A DNA stretch of 64,000 nt from Oxytricha trifallax (GCA_000711775.1 ARYC01002629.1:1-64000); one strand, 5' to 3'. Shown: positions 49,901-63,062, numbered from the stretch's first letter. Numbers and translations: made by a program. The notes: generated from the sequence alone by a model not told the origin.

Positions 49901-50303
49901 CATGCCTGGGTAACAGTAATATGTTTTAGTACCAGTCATGCCTAGCCCATCAGCTGCCTAATTCCCTGGGGTCTTGTAGTCACCTCTATAATTCTTGTAG
50001 AGATAGCAGAGATATCAATAAAACTTTCAATTTCTATTTTGTTTTAACTAAGGAATTATTAATCCACCTAACCCTGTTTTGAATGCCAATCGTACAGCTT
50101 AAATGTTGAACTAACAGGGTTAACTGACTAAGTAATTATTAACATTAGTTATTTTTACCAATATACTTTTAAAAAATAAAAATATATATATATATATAAT
50201 TGAGTAATCAAGTAATAGTTCTTAACTAACAAATGAATCAAAAATGTAGCCGCCATCCACTTCACAACAAAAGGAGTAGCAGTAATAAAATCCAAATGAA
50301 TGA
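46987..50303 (+). CDS. Q-rich protein with basic N-terminal patch, unknown
   Basis: Not recognised. The clear coding part begins by 47222 (PSEQIGKRSRVGSDLQQ); the ATG at 46987 is a guess. A basic patch SKRRSKRLTGKKRLNYD is created when IES 47499-47578 is removed. The remainder is rich in Q, P and S, with repeated SP/TP pairs and blocks such as PSPYAIPSPYTTLTSPY and PVMPSPSAAQFPGV. It ends QPPSTSQQKEQQQQNPNE, TGA 50301-50303. Introns include 48233-48497 and one after KVK at about 49181-49271. At least five IESs are predicted. Composition suggests a nuclear or RNA-related regulator. Confidence 0.65.
47499..47578. other. Predicted 75-bp IES, pointer AAAGA
   Basis: AAAGA at 47499-47503 and 47574-47578; the spacer is mostly TA-rich. 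Deletion joins CAA TCT AAA AGA to CGA TCA AAA CGA, giving a continuous basic patch. Confidence 0.75.
47619..47842. other. Predicted 219-bp IES, pointer ATTTT
   Basis: ATTTT at 47619-47623 and 47838-47842. Deletion gives NYDFIRQQFIEIQLEDVVEK in frame. The spacer has TGA codons and no coding character. Confidence 0.65.
47915..47927. other. Predicted 9-bp micro-IES, pointer TTAT
   Basis: TTAT at 47915-47918 and 47924-47927. Deleting 9 bp removes a TGA and gives SQLERLLKIPKSTNDQKEE in one frame. Weak alone, but similar to 44033-44046. Confidence 0.45.
48052..48147. other. Predicted 91-bp IES, pointer GATAT
   Basis: GATAT at 48052-48056 and 48143-48147. Deletion joins CGT ACC GAT to ATA AGA GAA, linking two hydrophilic open stretches. 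Confidence 0.65.
48576..48638. other. Predicted 59-bp IES, pointer GATG
   Basis: GATG at 48576-48579 and 48635-48638. Deletion joins CAA GAG GAT to GAA ACG ACG, continuing the Q-rich frame. The spacer is AT-rich with a TGA. Confidence 0.6.
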
Positions 50304-50586
50304 TTGTAGTTTTATTAAGGAATTATTGAATAAAATAATAAATACTGTTTTTAATAATCTGAGTTTGAAATTACAAAACATTTCAAGCTTAAGATTGATA
50401 AGAGCTCAATAAAATATAAAAATTAACTAGGTACATAATATAATAAAAGGATTAATATTCGAAATTTAAATTATTTTATTCTTCTAAATCAATTCAAATT
50501 AAAAAGAGGGAAAACAATGAAAATATTGATCCTCAAATTTGAGAATCAATAATTAAAATTAAATAAGTCTTGATTATAATATCAAA

Positions 50587-52767
50587 ATGTCTAACAACAA
50601 ACAGGCTTTAGAGCAAATGCAGAAATAAAATAAAGTTTTGCACGAAGCAATCATAGACCTCTACTTGCAAGTTAAAATCAGATCAAACGATGAAGTAAGG
50701 ATTATTTTACACTCTCTAATGCAATTTATAATATTTTATAATAGATAGATAACTTTAACGAGGGTCAATTTGGAAAGGAGAGAGATAGACTTAATAAATT
50801 TGATAGTTTAACAGTTTTAGACTATATTAAGACATCCATCGAGATATTAATGTAAATGAAGCTAGATGATGAAAAAATAACTGGATAAGGAGATAAGATT
50901 TAAAGAATCTCCAAAAAGCCTAGTAATCTTAAATTCTAAAATATTAATGAGTATTATTTAGTATAGCTAGTTTATTTTTAAGTGTGCAATTTATAGTTTA
51001 CAAGTACAACTGGATATGATTAATAAAATGAAACACCGTAATCTTCAACAGTCAGATCTCTAGATTTTGCTCCAAAAGAATACGAAACTTAACTGTAGCT
51101 TTACGAATCTGAAGTTAGAAACCATATTAAATGCGAGTAACAATTGAAATTACATATTGAAGTCCTTCAAGAAAAGATTGATGAACTTGAGAAAGAAAAA
51201 ACTCAAATTTAATCCCAACATGAAATCGAAATGAAAGAGTTAGAAGAGCGATATAAAATGTAATACGTTGACATTATTCAATCGAAAGAAAAGGATTTAA
51301 ACATATTGAAAAATGAATTGAAGTAAGCTTAAAGCAAAATTCTAAAACAGATCTAAGTTATTGAACAATAGAAAGCTCTTTAGATAAATTAATAGAGTAT
51401 ACAGTAGTAAAATCTAATTAGCAGCATTCAATAAAATCAGTAACTCTTAAACAGCTCGACTAGTAATCAATAGTAACAGAGATTAAATACAAGTTAAAGT
51501 AAATCTCCACCTAGTCATGGAAATATTATGGCAAGCAATGTAAAGAAAGTTCAAACCTTAAATAAAGGCAAAAGTCCTTATTTAAATGATTGCTTCTACA
51601 AGTTAATTGGTGGAAATTCTGTAGCTGTCTCTAATAACGGTTAAATTTCATCTAACAATTCTAGCGCAAAATCAAACAGGAAAACCACTCACTAAAATAA
51701 TATTGCTGAAACTTCAATCACTTAGGAAACACAGCCTCCATCCAAGAAAGTAAAAAGTTAAGCTAATAGTTCTTTGGGAGGAAACTCTATTCAAGAGAAC
51801 ATGAAAATTATAGCTGCAATACAGAGAATGAGAATGGGCAATCAACCAGGTCTAAATCTAAACCAAGGCTTGATTGTTAATCCATAAAGTGCTTCTTAAC
51901 AGTAACATAAAAAGAATAAATCATACAGTCACTATGGACACAATACTACAAGTTCAGCTGGCAGATCTATCACTTAATCAAGTCACTATAATCCAAGTGA
52001 TTTCTAAAATAGTGCAAATATGTGGAGCGCTTAGGAAATAAACAATACCTTCTAAACTGAAAAGCATAATCATAAAGTGACAGATAATACCCCAAATTCG
52101 GTACCTTAGGGTGTTTCTAATTTTAATCAGAAGATGCTCTTAATAGGGAATAATGGTGGTAGGATACAGATTATAGAAAATTTGAATATTAATTCATAAA
52201 AGAATAACTCCTAGATCTTCTAGACATAGCAGCCTCATCATGAATAAAACTAAGCCTTGTAAGTATCGATTAATAACTCAACAAATAATTTATAGATTTA
52301 CTAAGGTTCACCACTAAGATTTTGATGGATATTAAAGAAAAAAGAGTACAAAGAAATCATCATCAAAATCTAAAAATAGAGATACTAGCTCTCAGAGTGG
52401 AAGAGGGAAAACTTAAAGTTCAATTAACCCAGCTATGTTCGCAACTAAATTTACTCTAATTTTAACTTATTTCATTTGACAATAATTTTAGTTTAACACA
52501 GCCCTGGGGAACAACATCCATCACAGAGTTTACAGTATAGATATGATCGAAAATCAAATGGATGGAGGAAATTTATTTGCAGCTAATCACTAAGATTTCT
52601 CTAAGAACCCTTCATCAACTCATGGATAGTAAAACCCTTCTCATTAAAGAAACACTATGGGCTCAAGCAATTTAGATTAACATTAGAAAAAGCTTTTATA
52701 GCAATAAATTTCACACTAAAGAGGCAGGCCCAAATCTTAGATGGGATCTTACAACATTAATATATGA
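50587..52767 (+). CDS. Coiled-coil, Q/N/S-rich protein, unknown
   Basis: Not recognised. ATG 50587; intron 50695-50744. A compact N-terminal region (about 110 residues) is followed by a long coiled coil (HIEVLQEKIDELEKEKTQIQ to about residue 300) and an S/N/Q-rich tail. A second intron near 52258-52294 (donor GTAAGTATCG) keeps the frame through DGYQRKKSTKKSSSKSKNRD. A 42-bp IES is predicted at 52450-52495. The last exon ends at TGA 52765-52767. It may be a cytoskeletal or centrosomal type protein; no domain supports that. Confidence 0.75.
52450..52495. other. Predicted 42-bp IES, pointer TTTA
   Basis: TTTA at 52450-52453 and 52492-52495. Deleting 42 bp removes an in-frame TGA. The frame is the same on both sides; no GT donor is usable. 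Confidence 0.6.
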
Positions 52768-52879
52768 AAATGAATAAGTTAACTGATTTTTAATAAAATA
52801 GGTTTCAATATTAGCTTATCTTAAGTGTCTGTATATTTAAATTAATGTCTATTATATTATAATTATTCAATTTTATTTA

Positions 52880-53497
52880 ATGGGAGATAAGAGCATATTT
52901 GTTAGAGTGGTTCGATTAATGAACTTTATTTGCGCTCTAGCCATGGTTATAGATGCTGTTTTTAGAGCCTTTGACTTCCAGAAATAATCAGACCCTTTCT
53001 ACTTTTTGTTAACATTCTACTTGCTTGGCTTTGCAGCTCTCATAGTTTTAGCTGAAATCCGATATAGAAAGGTTCTTGTTTACTTAGAGTTTTTAAAAAG
53101 CAGACTTGGCAAGGGAATGTACGTCATTCTTGTAGGATTATTAGTGTTCGATGAAACAAGAAAGCTCGATATGTTCACTGGGATTGGTTTGGTTCTAGTA
53201 GGTCTATTCAATATCATAGTAGCTTGCATGAGAGATGTAAGTGCAGAGGAAAAATAAGACTACGAGAAGGCTTAAATGCATGATCCAGAGAATGAATATT
53301 AGCATGCAAATGATATGACTTAAGACTAAAGCTATACATAGTAAAACTATTAAAGCATTTGGCAGCCAGGAATGAAATACTAAAATTTACCTTAATACCC
53401 ACCCTAAGATATGAAGTTTGAGTATAAGCTCAATCAATAAAATCCTCCAAATAAATTTAAGAGGGGTTAAGATTATCAAACAAAGAGACATTAGTGA
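52880..53497 (+). CDS. COPI-associated (Tvp15-like) Golgi membrane protein
   Basis: Intronless 205-codon gene. Four hydrophobic segments lie between residues about 8 and 117: MNFICALAMVIDAVF, FLLTFYLLGFAALIVLAEI, GMYVILVGLLVF, and GIGLVLVGLFNIIVACM. Conserved charged loops include RYRKVLVYLEFLKSRLGKG and FDETRKLD, the pattern of the COPI-associated/Tvp15 family of Golgi vesicle proteins. A Q/Y/P-rich cytosolic tail of about 80 residues follows. The family call is from memory of the pattern. TGA at 53495-53497. Confidence 0.8.
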
Positions 53498-53691
53498 AAG
53501 TTAAAGATTTTGTTTAGTCTTTGAAATTTCAGGCGAAATTAGACTGTTTATTTAAAGAATTATATTCGAGAATTTTAATGCATTACTTATCATTAAATTA
53601 CCTTAACTTTTAATTTACTTAAAGTGCTCAATGATAATTAAGCATTATTTCACTATTTTTTTGACTATGTCGTGTCAATTCTTTTGTCCTC

Positions 53692-53902
53692 TCAATCAAA
53701 AATAGTTCCACCACCTCTCACTTTATCTTTCTTTCCTGCCTTTTTGCTCGGTTTCTTTGCCAATTTTCCTTTGCTGTGCAAATAGTAAGCTCCATATCCG
53801 ATGTAGGCTAGAAAATAATATTAATAAAATGTATTTATTACAAAAGATTCCTAAGAATAGCAAAATGCCAAATATTATGAACAAGAGTGTGCTAGAATCC
53901 AT
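53692..53902 (-). CDS. Small single-pass membrane protein
   Basis: A 58-residue product: MDSSTLLFIIFGILLFLGIF is one membrane span, followed by SYIGYGAYYLHSKG and a lysine-rich cytosolic tail ending GGGTIFD. One 34-nt intron (53808-53841). Start at 53902, TGA at 53692-53694. Many eukaryotes have small membrane proteins of this size with basic tails; no family is assigned. Convergent with the COPI-associated gene. Confidence 0.75.
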
Positions 53903-54061
53903 TTATTAAATAATTCGAAATAAATTTAATATTAATATATAAATAGATTTTATTCTTTAATAAATTTGCTATTACAGCATAACTTATTCTTAAAATATAT
54001 GATAAAGTTCAATTACGTATTAAAATAAAGGAATTTGTTATATAAAAAATTAGTTATAAAA

Positions 54062-57000
54062 ATGAGAAGCAATAACAACAATTATAATAATGCAAAAGTG
54101 GCTGATTTAAGCGATTCAGATAAGTCAACTTAGCAGCAATACAATAAATCCGTTATTCTTTCTGAATCCAAAATAAAAATCGAAGACGATTGCAAGCAGA
54201 CTTAAGAGTATAGCACAACTTCCACTTTTAATATTGCGAACAAAAGATTTATAGACCAATTAAAATATCTATTGAATTGTCAAATTAATTTAATTTATCA
54301 GTAAAGATACAACGTTGTGAGAATAGTAGAAAAGCTATGCTTAAATATTGTATGATCAAAAGCTTAAAGAAAAAAATTCATATAACTTAACACCATCTGG
54401 TGAAGAAACAGTAAGTTCAATGTAAAGTAAAACGTATTAATACTTATTTTACATTATACATTTTTGAATGAGCAGAAATAATAATATTAGGAAGCATAGA
54501 GTGATGACATTTAAGCAAGACAAAAAGAAAATTTGAGCTAGGAGAATAGTGTGGAACAAAGTTATTTTTTAAGTTATATCATATAAAATATTTGAAAGTC
54601 CTAAGATAAACTAAAAATGAGCGACACTCTATAAGCAGATACTCAAGCAGATATTATTCCAACTAATAAAAAATCAAATTTCTCAGTCGTCTGCATGCTT
54701 CCATCGTATGATTGAACTTTAACTTAATGATTATTATAGAAAACTGCCAAGAGCATAAGCATCCTTAAGTCAAAACAAAAATGAAAAATCTCACACCATA
54801 ATTGAATAGAAAACATTAACTCGAATTTTACAGCTTTAGCAGTAATATAGAGAAAATAGATAGAGTGGTTCTTCATACTCTGAGGCCTAGAACTCTAATT
54901 AAACTTCAACACAGAAGAACGATTCTACATATTATTAATACATGACAAGCTCCTAAGCAAATTAATTCACAAAGAACTCTTCGTAGCACACCAGTACAAT
55001 TAACTTACACAATTCGTTGCATTTAAAAAGTTCTTAGAATAGTAATAAAATTAACCTACAAATTGAAAGAATAGGGCTTTGTGGAATTCCATCATTATGG
55101 ATTTCAAAAGACGAGCTTATTAAAAATAAGCATCTGAGTAGTGAAAGTATGAGGGAGATAGAAAGATTAGATAAATTACTTAGAATATTGTAAATTCATA
55201 AGAAATACGAAAATGAGAAGTATTTTGGTGGGTAGGGAATTTATAAAAGAGGAACACAATCGTAAGTCTCGAATATAATTGGAGGTTAAAATGGTTAAAG
55301 CTTTATAAACTAGGATTTTATATAATTTAGTACGGAAACTTTAATTCAGAAACAAAAGGGGTAGAATAGGGATGAGAAGATAAATAGCATTGTTAAGTAA
55401 GAAGAACCCCAATAAAGCTAGTAGGTTGAAAAAGAACAATAAACTTAAGTTTTTCCATAGATTCGAAATTTTGATAATCCTGAGTAACTCCTTTTCAAAA
55501 TATAATAAGCTGAAGCTAAATTGGTGAGGATGATTTTAGAATCACATGGTTTCTTGCATTCAGAATCTAATGACTGGAACTTATTATGGACGTGTACATC
55601 TTCTCAATAAAAGCCCTATATGTATGAAAACCTAAATGAAAATCAAAAAATTAATCACTTTGTCAATTCTTAAGAGCTGACAAGAAAAGATAGACTGTGC
55701 TATAATGTCGGTAAAATGCAAATGAAATTTGGTAGAAACCACTATGATTTTCTTCCTGAAACTTATATATTGCCAGATGAATTTTCAGAGTTCTACAAGA
55801 GTTTCAATTCAATAACTAAAGATGAAATCGAAAAGAATATTTGGATAGTAAAGCCCTCGTCAAGTTCTTAAGGAAAAGGTATATTTATGATAGATGATAT
55901 ATCAGAAGTGCCTTTAAATGAGTCTTTAGTAATCAGCAAGTATATTGGAAACCCTTTATTGCTTAATGGGCTTAAGTTTGATTTACGACTCTATGTTCTA
56001 GTAACAAGCTTTGATCCACTGAAAATTTATATTTACAACGAAGGCTTAGTTAGATTTGCGAGTGAGCCATATGATATTAGTAACTCAAAAGAGAATATCT
56101 ATGCTCACTTGACTAACTATAGCATCAACAAGAAGAGCGAACATTTTGTATAAAATAAAAATATTGATAGAAGAGATTTTGGTAATAAATGGTCTCTATC
56201 AGCTCTATAGACCCACCTGTAAAATTTAGGTATTGATATGAAAATAGTATGGGAAAGAATTTATGATTCAATCATCAAATCTTTATTGAGTATAGAGAAT
56301 CATGTCTTTACAGCTTTAAAGAAAATTCAAAACATTAATAACACCTAAAATAAGTCAAACAGCTTTGACCTTTTCGGTTTTGACATTATCCTGGATTCAG
56401 ATTTGAAACCATGGATCTTAGAAGTAAATCTTTCACCCTCTCTCGCTTTCGATTCCCCATTAGATTTTCATATAAAATCCAATCTTTTAGTTGATGCCTT
56501 CAATATAGTAGGACTTAAGAAATATTCTCGAAGAAGAGATTTCTTGGGTAAATAGGTAAAAGTTAAGACAAATAGTAATTAATAGAATAATTAAGTTGGT
56601 AATTCTTAATCTAATGATTAAAAGAAGAGATATCTGGTTAGTGTTATTTATTTTATTTTAATCAATCAGCTTTGAATATGAGTCAATAAAACGCTTAAAG
56701 TACAAATTAGCAACTAAACAAAACTGATACCACAGGTTTAACTTAAAGCATTAACAAGTAAAACATGCTAGTGGATCAAGTTATCTAAAAGAACTAATAT
56801 GAAGGGATAGACATTTAACATGTCGAAAAAATCTCAAAAATTAGTGCAAAACATAGAGAACTTTTAAGAGAGCATCTTGAGGAATTTTCTCGTAATAGGA
56901 AACAAAACTTCACTAGAATATTTCCTGCTCCTGGTTCTAATAGCTATGATATTTATTTTGAACAACCTAGATCTCTTAATAAAATGCTCTATAAGTATCT

Positions 57001-59008
57001 GTACTAACAAAACGAACTTTAAGACATCATAAATTTAATTAATAAAAGCTAGCAGAAAGCTGTGGTTTAAAGTTACCAAGAACCATACAGTGATAGCTTT
57101 GTATTAAATCATAATTCAAGTACTAATAGCATCTAATAACAAGATAAGTAAACATTTTACTTTTTACTTGATAGTTCATATTTATCTTTCATTCTTTCTT
57201 ACTTTAAGTTTAAAACTAAAACTAACAATCTTATACATCAGAGTAATATCTGGCATTCAAGTAAAAACCATCATAAATCAATCTATAGCTAAAATAAAAT
57301 AGATCCTCTTCCATGTCAATAATCACTAAAGATAGTTCAAATAATTTAAATCCACTTTTATCACCCAAAAATGAAAACCAATAATAGCCTAAAGAAAAAT
57401 ATTGTTCTGATTAATATATTGAAGAACCTGCAATCTTTATTTATAGATAAATCGATATAATTTCCCAGATTTTAATACAAAATGGATTATTCCATGTTTA
57501 ATATCTATATTACTTGTGAATGAGTCCATTATAGAAACGAAGATTTGAAGAAACTCGATCTTCAACGTCAAACAAGAAACAGGAAGAAAGTGACTTATAA
57601 AGTTTCAAACTCCCCCTGAACCCCATATAACTTTAAACAATTAAATCCTCTTCTGCAAACCCAAATAATACCTCTTTAAGCAGAAATTCAATGACGACTA
57701 ATTAAAACTTAAACTAGGCAGATAATTCTGATTAAGATGGAAAAGTCATAATAACAGGGGATGATATATTGATTGAGTATGTTAAGAGAGTCATGCTCAC
57801 AGTAAAACTATATCAAAATGAAATATCAAGTGCTTCAATTAAGAAATTAGAGTCATTCTTGACTCATAAAGTTTGGTACAGTAAGAACCAATAAAATAGG
57901 CAAGCTGAGTCATAGTCACTTTGGTCAAGAATTGAAACTAAATACATCGAAATGCAAGAGAGAAAGAGAAGATTGTTTGTAAAGAAGTAATAAACCCATA
58001 TACTATAACTATTTAGTAACTTCTTATGTTTAATTTTCAATAGTTTAACAAGAAGGAATTACTTCGAATTAAAGCGATAAACAATTCTTACTAAATGAAA
58101 AGTAAAAGGAAGAAATTATCAAAGACTTCACCTCTAATGAGCTTGAGCAAATGCTCATTTAATCCAATAAAAATAATTAGATCGAAGTTGTAAGCATTTT
58201 GCTATGTGGACAGAATTCTATTATGAATGTTACTCATTTTAATAGTGGAATACTAACTAAAATAGAAAAGGAAGCTTAGAGATTATCTAAGAATGGTTCG
58301 TAAATGCTTAAACTGATCAAGTTAAATGGTGATCAAGTAAATAATGTTTCAGAATACTCAAATTAAATGCATCAATCACAAAACGGCAATCTTTATGGTT
58401 CTCCAAAAGAATAGAGCAGTGTAGATAAATAACAATTGCTAGCAAGAATGAGAACTTCCGATGATAAAGTTTAATCATAGTAAAATTCAACTTCTCAAAA
58501 CTAATACAATCCGTTTAGCTATAAATCATCACAGAGTACATTTGATTAGCTATAGAGCTCATACTCACACCAGAAAAGTCACACTTACGGTTAAAACTCT
58601 GTACTCTATTAGAGTAGTCAAGCTTCGTCCAAATAAAATCTACTTCAATAGAAATCAAATTAAAAGCCAACAAAAGCATTAGAGAGAGATTTCTCTCTCT
58701 AATCTTCAGATAAAAAGATAAGCCTCCCTTCCATCAATAGTAATCATTTGAACACAGATTATTCAAAAGTATCGATCTAGTTAAATAACGGTTTAGCTTA
58801 AAACACAAACAATTCTTAGATTGCTGGATAGAAAAATGAAACAAACGATAAGTTGTCTAAGTATAGAACAAGGATGTCAAATGAAAAATACTTTATAAAA
58901 AAGGTGAGGTAGTAAAGCTTATAAAACGAATAACAAAACACAAAATAAAATTCATTGAAAATTGCGAGAAATTAAGCTAATACAAAGTTTGAAAGACTCG
59001 ACATTTGA
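54062..59008 (+). CDS. Tubulin tyrosine ligase-like (TTLL) enzyme, glutamylase type
   Basis: ATP-grasp ligase that adds glutamate (or glycine) chains to tubulin in cilia and cortical microtubules. A Q/S-rich N-terminus precedes the catalytic core at about 55690-56540. The core contains WIVKPSSSSQGKGIF (nucleotide-binding lysine and glycine-rich loop), KFDLRLYVLVTS, HLTNYSINK, and GFDIILDSDLKPWILEVN (metal-binding end). This order fits TTLL4/5-like polyglutamylases. A very long Q/S/N-rich tail follows, with a helical block (ISKHRELLREHLEEFSRN-like). Several introns (for example about 57491-57532 and about 57989-58048) and a 41-bp IES at 56640-56683. TGA 59006-59008. Confidence 0.9.
56640..56683. 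other. Predicted 41-bp IES in TTLL gene, pointer AGT
   Basis: AGT at 56640-56642 and 56681-56683. Deletion joins CTG GTT AGT to CAA TAA AAC in the downstream frame. Splicing at the apparent GTTAGT...TCAG would shift the frame. The 3-bp pointer is short. Confidence 0.55.
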
Positions 59009-59122
59009 AATTAGGAGAATTATATAGCTGAGGATATTATGATTTATTGTAAATTTAGTAGTTTTATTTAAGTATTACTATATAAGTTTATATTTCTATC
59101 ATTAAATTGACTTCATTTCTAT

Positions 59123-60497
59123 TCATAAATGCTTTACTACTAATAATGCAATGACTACTATATTCCAAGTCACAAGACAACTCATACATCCCTTAGCCCT
59201 CCACGACTACTCTCTTTTGAGAGTTTTCTTTAATTCTACATTGCCTTTGTTTATATTTACATGAGCTTGCTCTATGTTAAAATCAATTCTATCTAATATT
59301 GAACCCTGCTCTACGACAAGAGTAGACAGCTCCTTAAATACTACAGCAAGCTCATTAATTTGATTAACCAGCTTAGTGATTTATTCAGATCTCTGCTCAC
59401 TCATCTCTCCGAAATGCTCTAGTTAGATTAAATCCCTGTTTTTCTACTCTTTAGATTATTTAATGTCAAGTTCTGCAAAGAAATCTTGCTCGCCTTTCTA
59501 CAATTAGTTCAAAATTATTTCACCTTCTTCCCCATACAGATCCTTAATTCGCATTAAGTTCTCTCTTTCAATTTATCTAAGTTGCTTAGCTATTTCTTTC
59601 AATTTCAACAAATAAGTTTGCTAGATGTTTTTCCTGATTTAATTGTCACTGTTTGCATTGGAACTTTCACTCATCATTTGCTTCAGGGCTCTTTCACTAG
59701 TTTTTATTGTCTAAGTATAAATTTTAAATATTTTTATTAGAACATACTTCAGTGATTGCTTACTAACACGTCAATATTATTAGTCTAAATGGAGTTTTAG
59801 TTTTCATCAAACTTTGGCATTAAATCTTAAGTGCTCTCAATTGCTTTTTAAATTAATGTTAAAACAAAGGAATTGTGGTCTGTATATATATAATATATAT
59901 ATATATATATTATATATATATATATATAATATAAATGTAAATGCTCAACTTCTCAACTAGAAAATGCTGTAAATTCCTTTAATCTTACATTATTTCTCTG
60001 CTTCTGCTATTTTATCCTCGATAATCTCTTAAGTAAATTTAATTTAATATAATTTAAAGTATTCTCTTATATATTTTTTAGTTTATCAACCCATAGAGGA
60101 GGTAGCTCGTTTTTACCATAAGCTACATCATCTTAAAACTGTGCATACTTCCCTTAATTTTTAGCATTTATGCTTGAATGACTACTATTATTTTTGTGTT
60201 ATTAATATATTTGTAATTACTTTGCAGATGTTAAGGCATTAGTATTGCTCGCTTGATTATTGAACTAATCAAAAGCTATGACATTTGTCACCTAACCGAA
60301 TCTAAAGCATTATAAATTAAGATCATATAATTTCTAAATAAAAATATGAATACCTTTTACTTGGATTCCTGATCATATTGATATTATTCTTCATATTCAT
60401 GAAGTCTTTTGTTCTATCCTTGGCTCCACCGAGTCCAATTTATAAGGGCTAAATAGTAAAATAAATTAAACAAATTCAAAAGTACTCTTGCTTCCAT
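59123..60497 (-). CDS. STX16: Syntaxin-16-like Qa-SNARE
   Basis: Endosome-to-trans-Golgi SNARE (Tlg2/syntaxin-16 type). After ATG 60497 and an intron, the N-terminus reads DRTKDFMNMKNNINMIRNP. LPPLWVD is a syntaxin-16 hallmark, then the Habc helices. The SNARE motif ends VEQGSILDRIDFNIEQAH (the central Q is in QGSILDRID), followed by a lysine-rich juxtamembrane stretch and a membrane anchor (VTWNIVVIALLVVKHL). TGA at 59123-59125. Introns: about 60429-60464, about 60304-60353, a (TA)n-containing segment near 59885-59965 whose borders are unresolved, and about 59717-59768. Confidence 0.9.
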
Positions 60498-60672
60498 TAT
60501 TATTCTCCAATCAATAGAATTAAATTCTTAAAATATAACAAACAATTTATATTTTGAGAATATTCAATTTAGCACAATTTATTCAATAAAAATTGCTTTT
60601 ATTATATTATAAATAAATAATAGAATAAAACTAAAAGAATCTATATAACAAAAGATATTAAAATAATAAATT

Positions 60673-62845
60673 ATGAACCCAAAAGATTTATTCAGATTTA
60701 ATTCAGTAGAAAAATTTAGTCCAATTGCACTTATTTTAAAGAGATACTTGGATTAAAAAGGTACTATGCCTACGATACCCTAATATTTTAGAGCCTACGT
60801 TCGGGAAATAAAAACCTAAGTTGAGAAAGAAAAAGTCTACAATTTAGTTAGTTTAATTTCTTATTTTATTTACATTGGCGATTTTTATCACTTAGCTCTT
60901 TATTTAAGTCTGATTTGAATATGCATCCCCAGATTTGATAATTACATAAAACCTGTACAATTAGATAATTTTAACAGATTTCTTACTAGATGTTTCATGC
61001 ATGCTTACTGATAATTGTCACAGATAATTTAAATCAAAGTACCCTAGATGCTTCAAAAATACACCTTATTCATTAGATAAGCTTATAGTGCAGGTTAATG
61101 ATTATGAAATAGTGACTTATGTGAATCACAAATATGGAGTCAATCTATCAAATTTTGATGTCAGAATCGTTATAAATGAAATTAAGATTGTATATGGGGA
61201 TAGGCTAAAGCCAGAGGATGTAGATTCAATAAAACCAATAATCTTAAATTAATTTCAATTTTTTATTAATTTGAGATGTGAGAAAGTTTTTCTATTAAGT
61301 TTTTTATAAGTTATTTATTTTAAATTATTTTAAACTAAAAATTGAATGTAAGGTTTTAATTACTTAAACAAGTAAAAAGTGTATTCATCCTAAGCCAAGC
61401 AAGTGAACCAATATCAGCCACTTCTCTAATCAATAAAGTACTACATTCATCATCTTGCTAAAGTGTAAATTTATGATGACTGTAGAAATGCTATGAATTT
61501 ACCAAAGGCAAGTATATTCATTGATTAACAAATACTAATGAGTAAAGAAAGTACAATTACGCCTTTAGATAATGGTCAAGATAACATAATTATTGTAAGA
61601 ATAGAAATCGCTTGAGTTAAATTGTCTTATTAGAGGTTTACAGTAAGAGTATCTTTCGTTTTAGTAATTTATTATTATCAAGTAATAACGCGGATACAAC
61701 AGCTGGCACAACTGATTCAAAGTACATAGACTCATAGCCAAGAAATAATTCTTAAGAGTTTTGTTTAGAGATACGAGAGTCTCAAGACGAGAACATTATA
61801 AATTAGAAAGTGAATATTTTCTCAGATTTAAAATGCAAGCAATATACCAATGGTTTTACTGAGTAAAGCTAATTTGAGCAGGAACTCTACAGACAAAATG
61901 TTCTAAATGTAAGTATTTTATAAGATTTTTAACTTAAACTTTTCAACTATAGTCTAAATAAGGAGATTTCCAAAGCCCCTCATAGTCACTGGAAACGCTT
62001 CTAAACGAAAATGATGAAATTTGTAAATAAATTTAATTGTGTCATTACACAAATGAATCTTACATGAAAGTCCACTCCTTAAATATCATAAAAGAAGAAG
62101 ATTTTCTAAACTCACCAAACTAAATTATTAGTAATGAGTTTAAAAGTATCTCTTAAAATTGTTTAATACCGTAATCGTAAATAAGGAAAACTTAAATTGA
62201 TCAGAAATTAATTAATGAGCAACTGAATAATAATAGTTTAATTGAGGATTTAACTGAGGATTCAGATTTACTGTTTGAAGAGGAATTATTAAGTAGCAGG
62301 TAGAGAACTTATGATAGTTCTGCAACTGCCGATTTAAAACCCTTAAATTAAAAAATTTAACTAAAAAAAGAATTTTGGAATAAATTTATGGTTTAGATAT
62401 ATTACTTATATCAATTAAAGTGTAGAAAATACCTTTTTAGTTAGGAAATAATTTAAATCTTTTATAAAAATGTCGAAAGTTTTAGTCAAGCTATAAATAT
62501 TTTATTCAATAAAACAGTATATAAAATCCTAAAAATTTAATTGCTCTAAAAATCATAAACTATCCTATAAAACTTAGAAATCTTACAATAATCTTTTAGG
62601 TTTTATATTATCCAATTACTATTTAAAACTAAGAATTTTTGATTGATAAATATGAATCTATCAAAAGGTTTGTGAAGAAGTTTATAGTTAAAAATAGTGA
62701 TGAATGGACTAAGGAAGAACAATAAACAATGAAATAATTATGTGGCATAGATTAGCAGTATATAAAGAAATAAAGATACGAAGACTAAAAAGCAAAAAGA
62801 TTTGAATAATTAGCTAAAAATAAAGTAAATATTATTATTTAATGA
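60673..62845 (+). CDS. Unknown protein
   Basis: Not recognised. ATG 60673 opens with MNPKDLFRFNSVEKFSPIAL and ALILKRYLDQKGTMPTIP. The segment 60850-61370 has several frame changes and was not resolved; it may hold introns, IESs or a cyclin-like fold (FNRFLTRCFMHAY), which is only a hint. From about 61380 to 62390 a Q/S/E-rich frame is clear, with introns at about 61594-61633 and 61911-61952. The C-terminal part (VLYYPITIQNQEFLIDKYES, EEQQTMKQLCGIDQQYIKKQ) is helical and ends at TGA 62843-62845 after an intron at about 62517-62599. Confidence 0.55.
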
Positions 62846-63062
62846 AAAAAAAATTTATATTGATGAACGAGATTCAAAATCATGCCAATTAAAAATAGAT
62901 TATTTGTCGTCATTTGATTAATTAATTATAATAAAATAATCTTATCAAAAAATGAAAAAACTTTAGTCAAATTTAGTTAAATTTGCTTCTTTATCACAAA
63001 AGAATCTCCCCTATCAAATCGTACAAAGATAAGTAAATTTTAAGTCTCCATCTTATCTGTCA

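Noticed and set aside
52300-52330. Frameshift in the coiled-coil gene at a T run
   Set aside because: An intron with a strong donor (GTAAGTATCG) at about 52258 explains the phase change without a frameshift.
57480-57535. In-frame TGA in the TTLL tail as a micro-IES
   Set aside because: A 42-nt GT...AG intron covers it and keeps the frame, which is the simpler reading.
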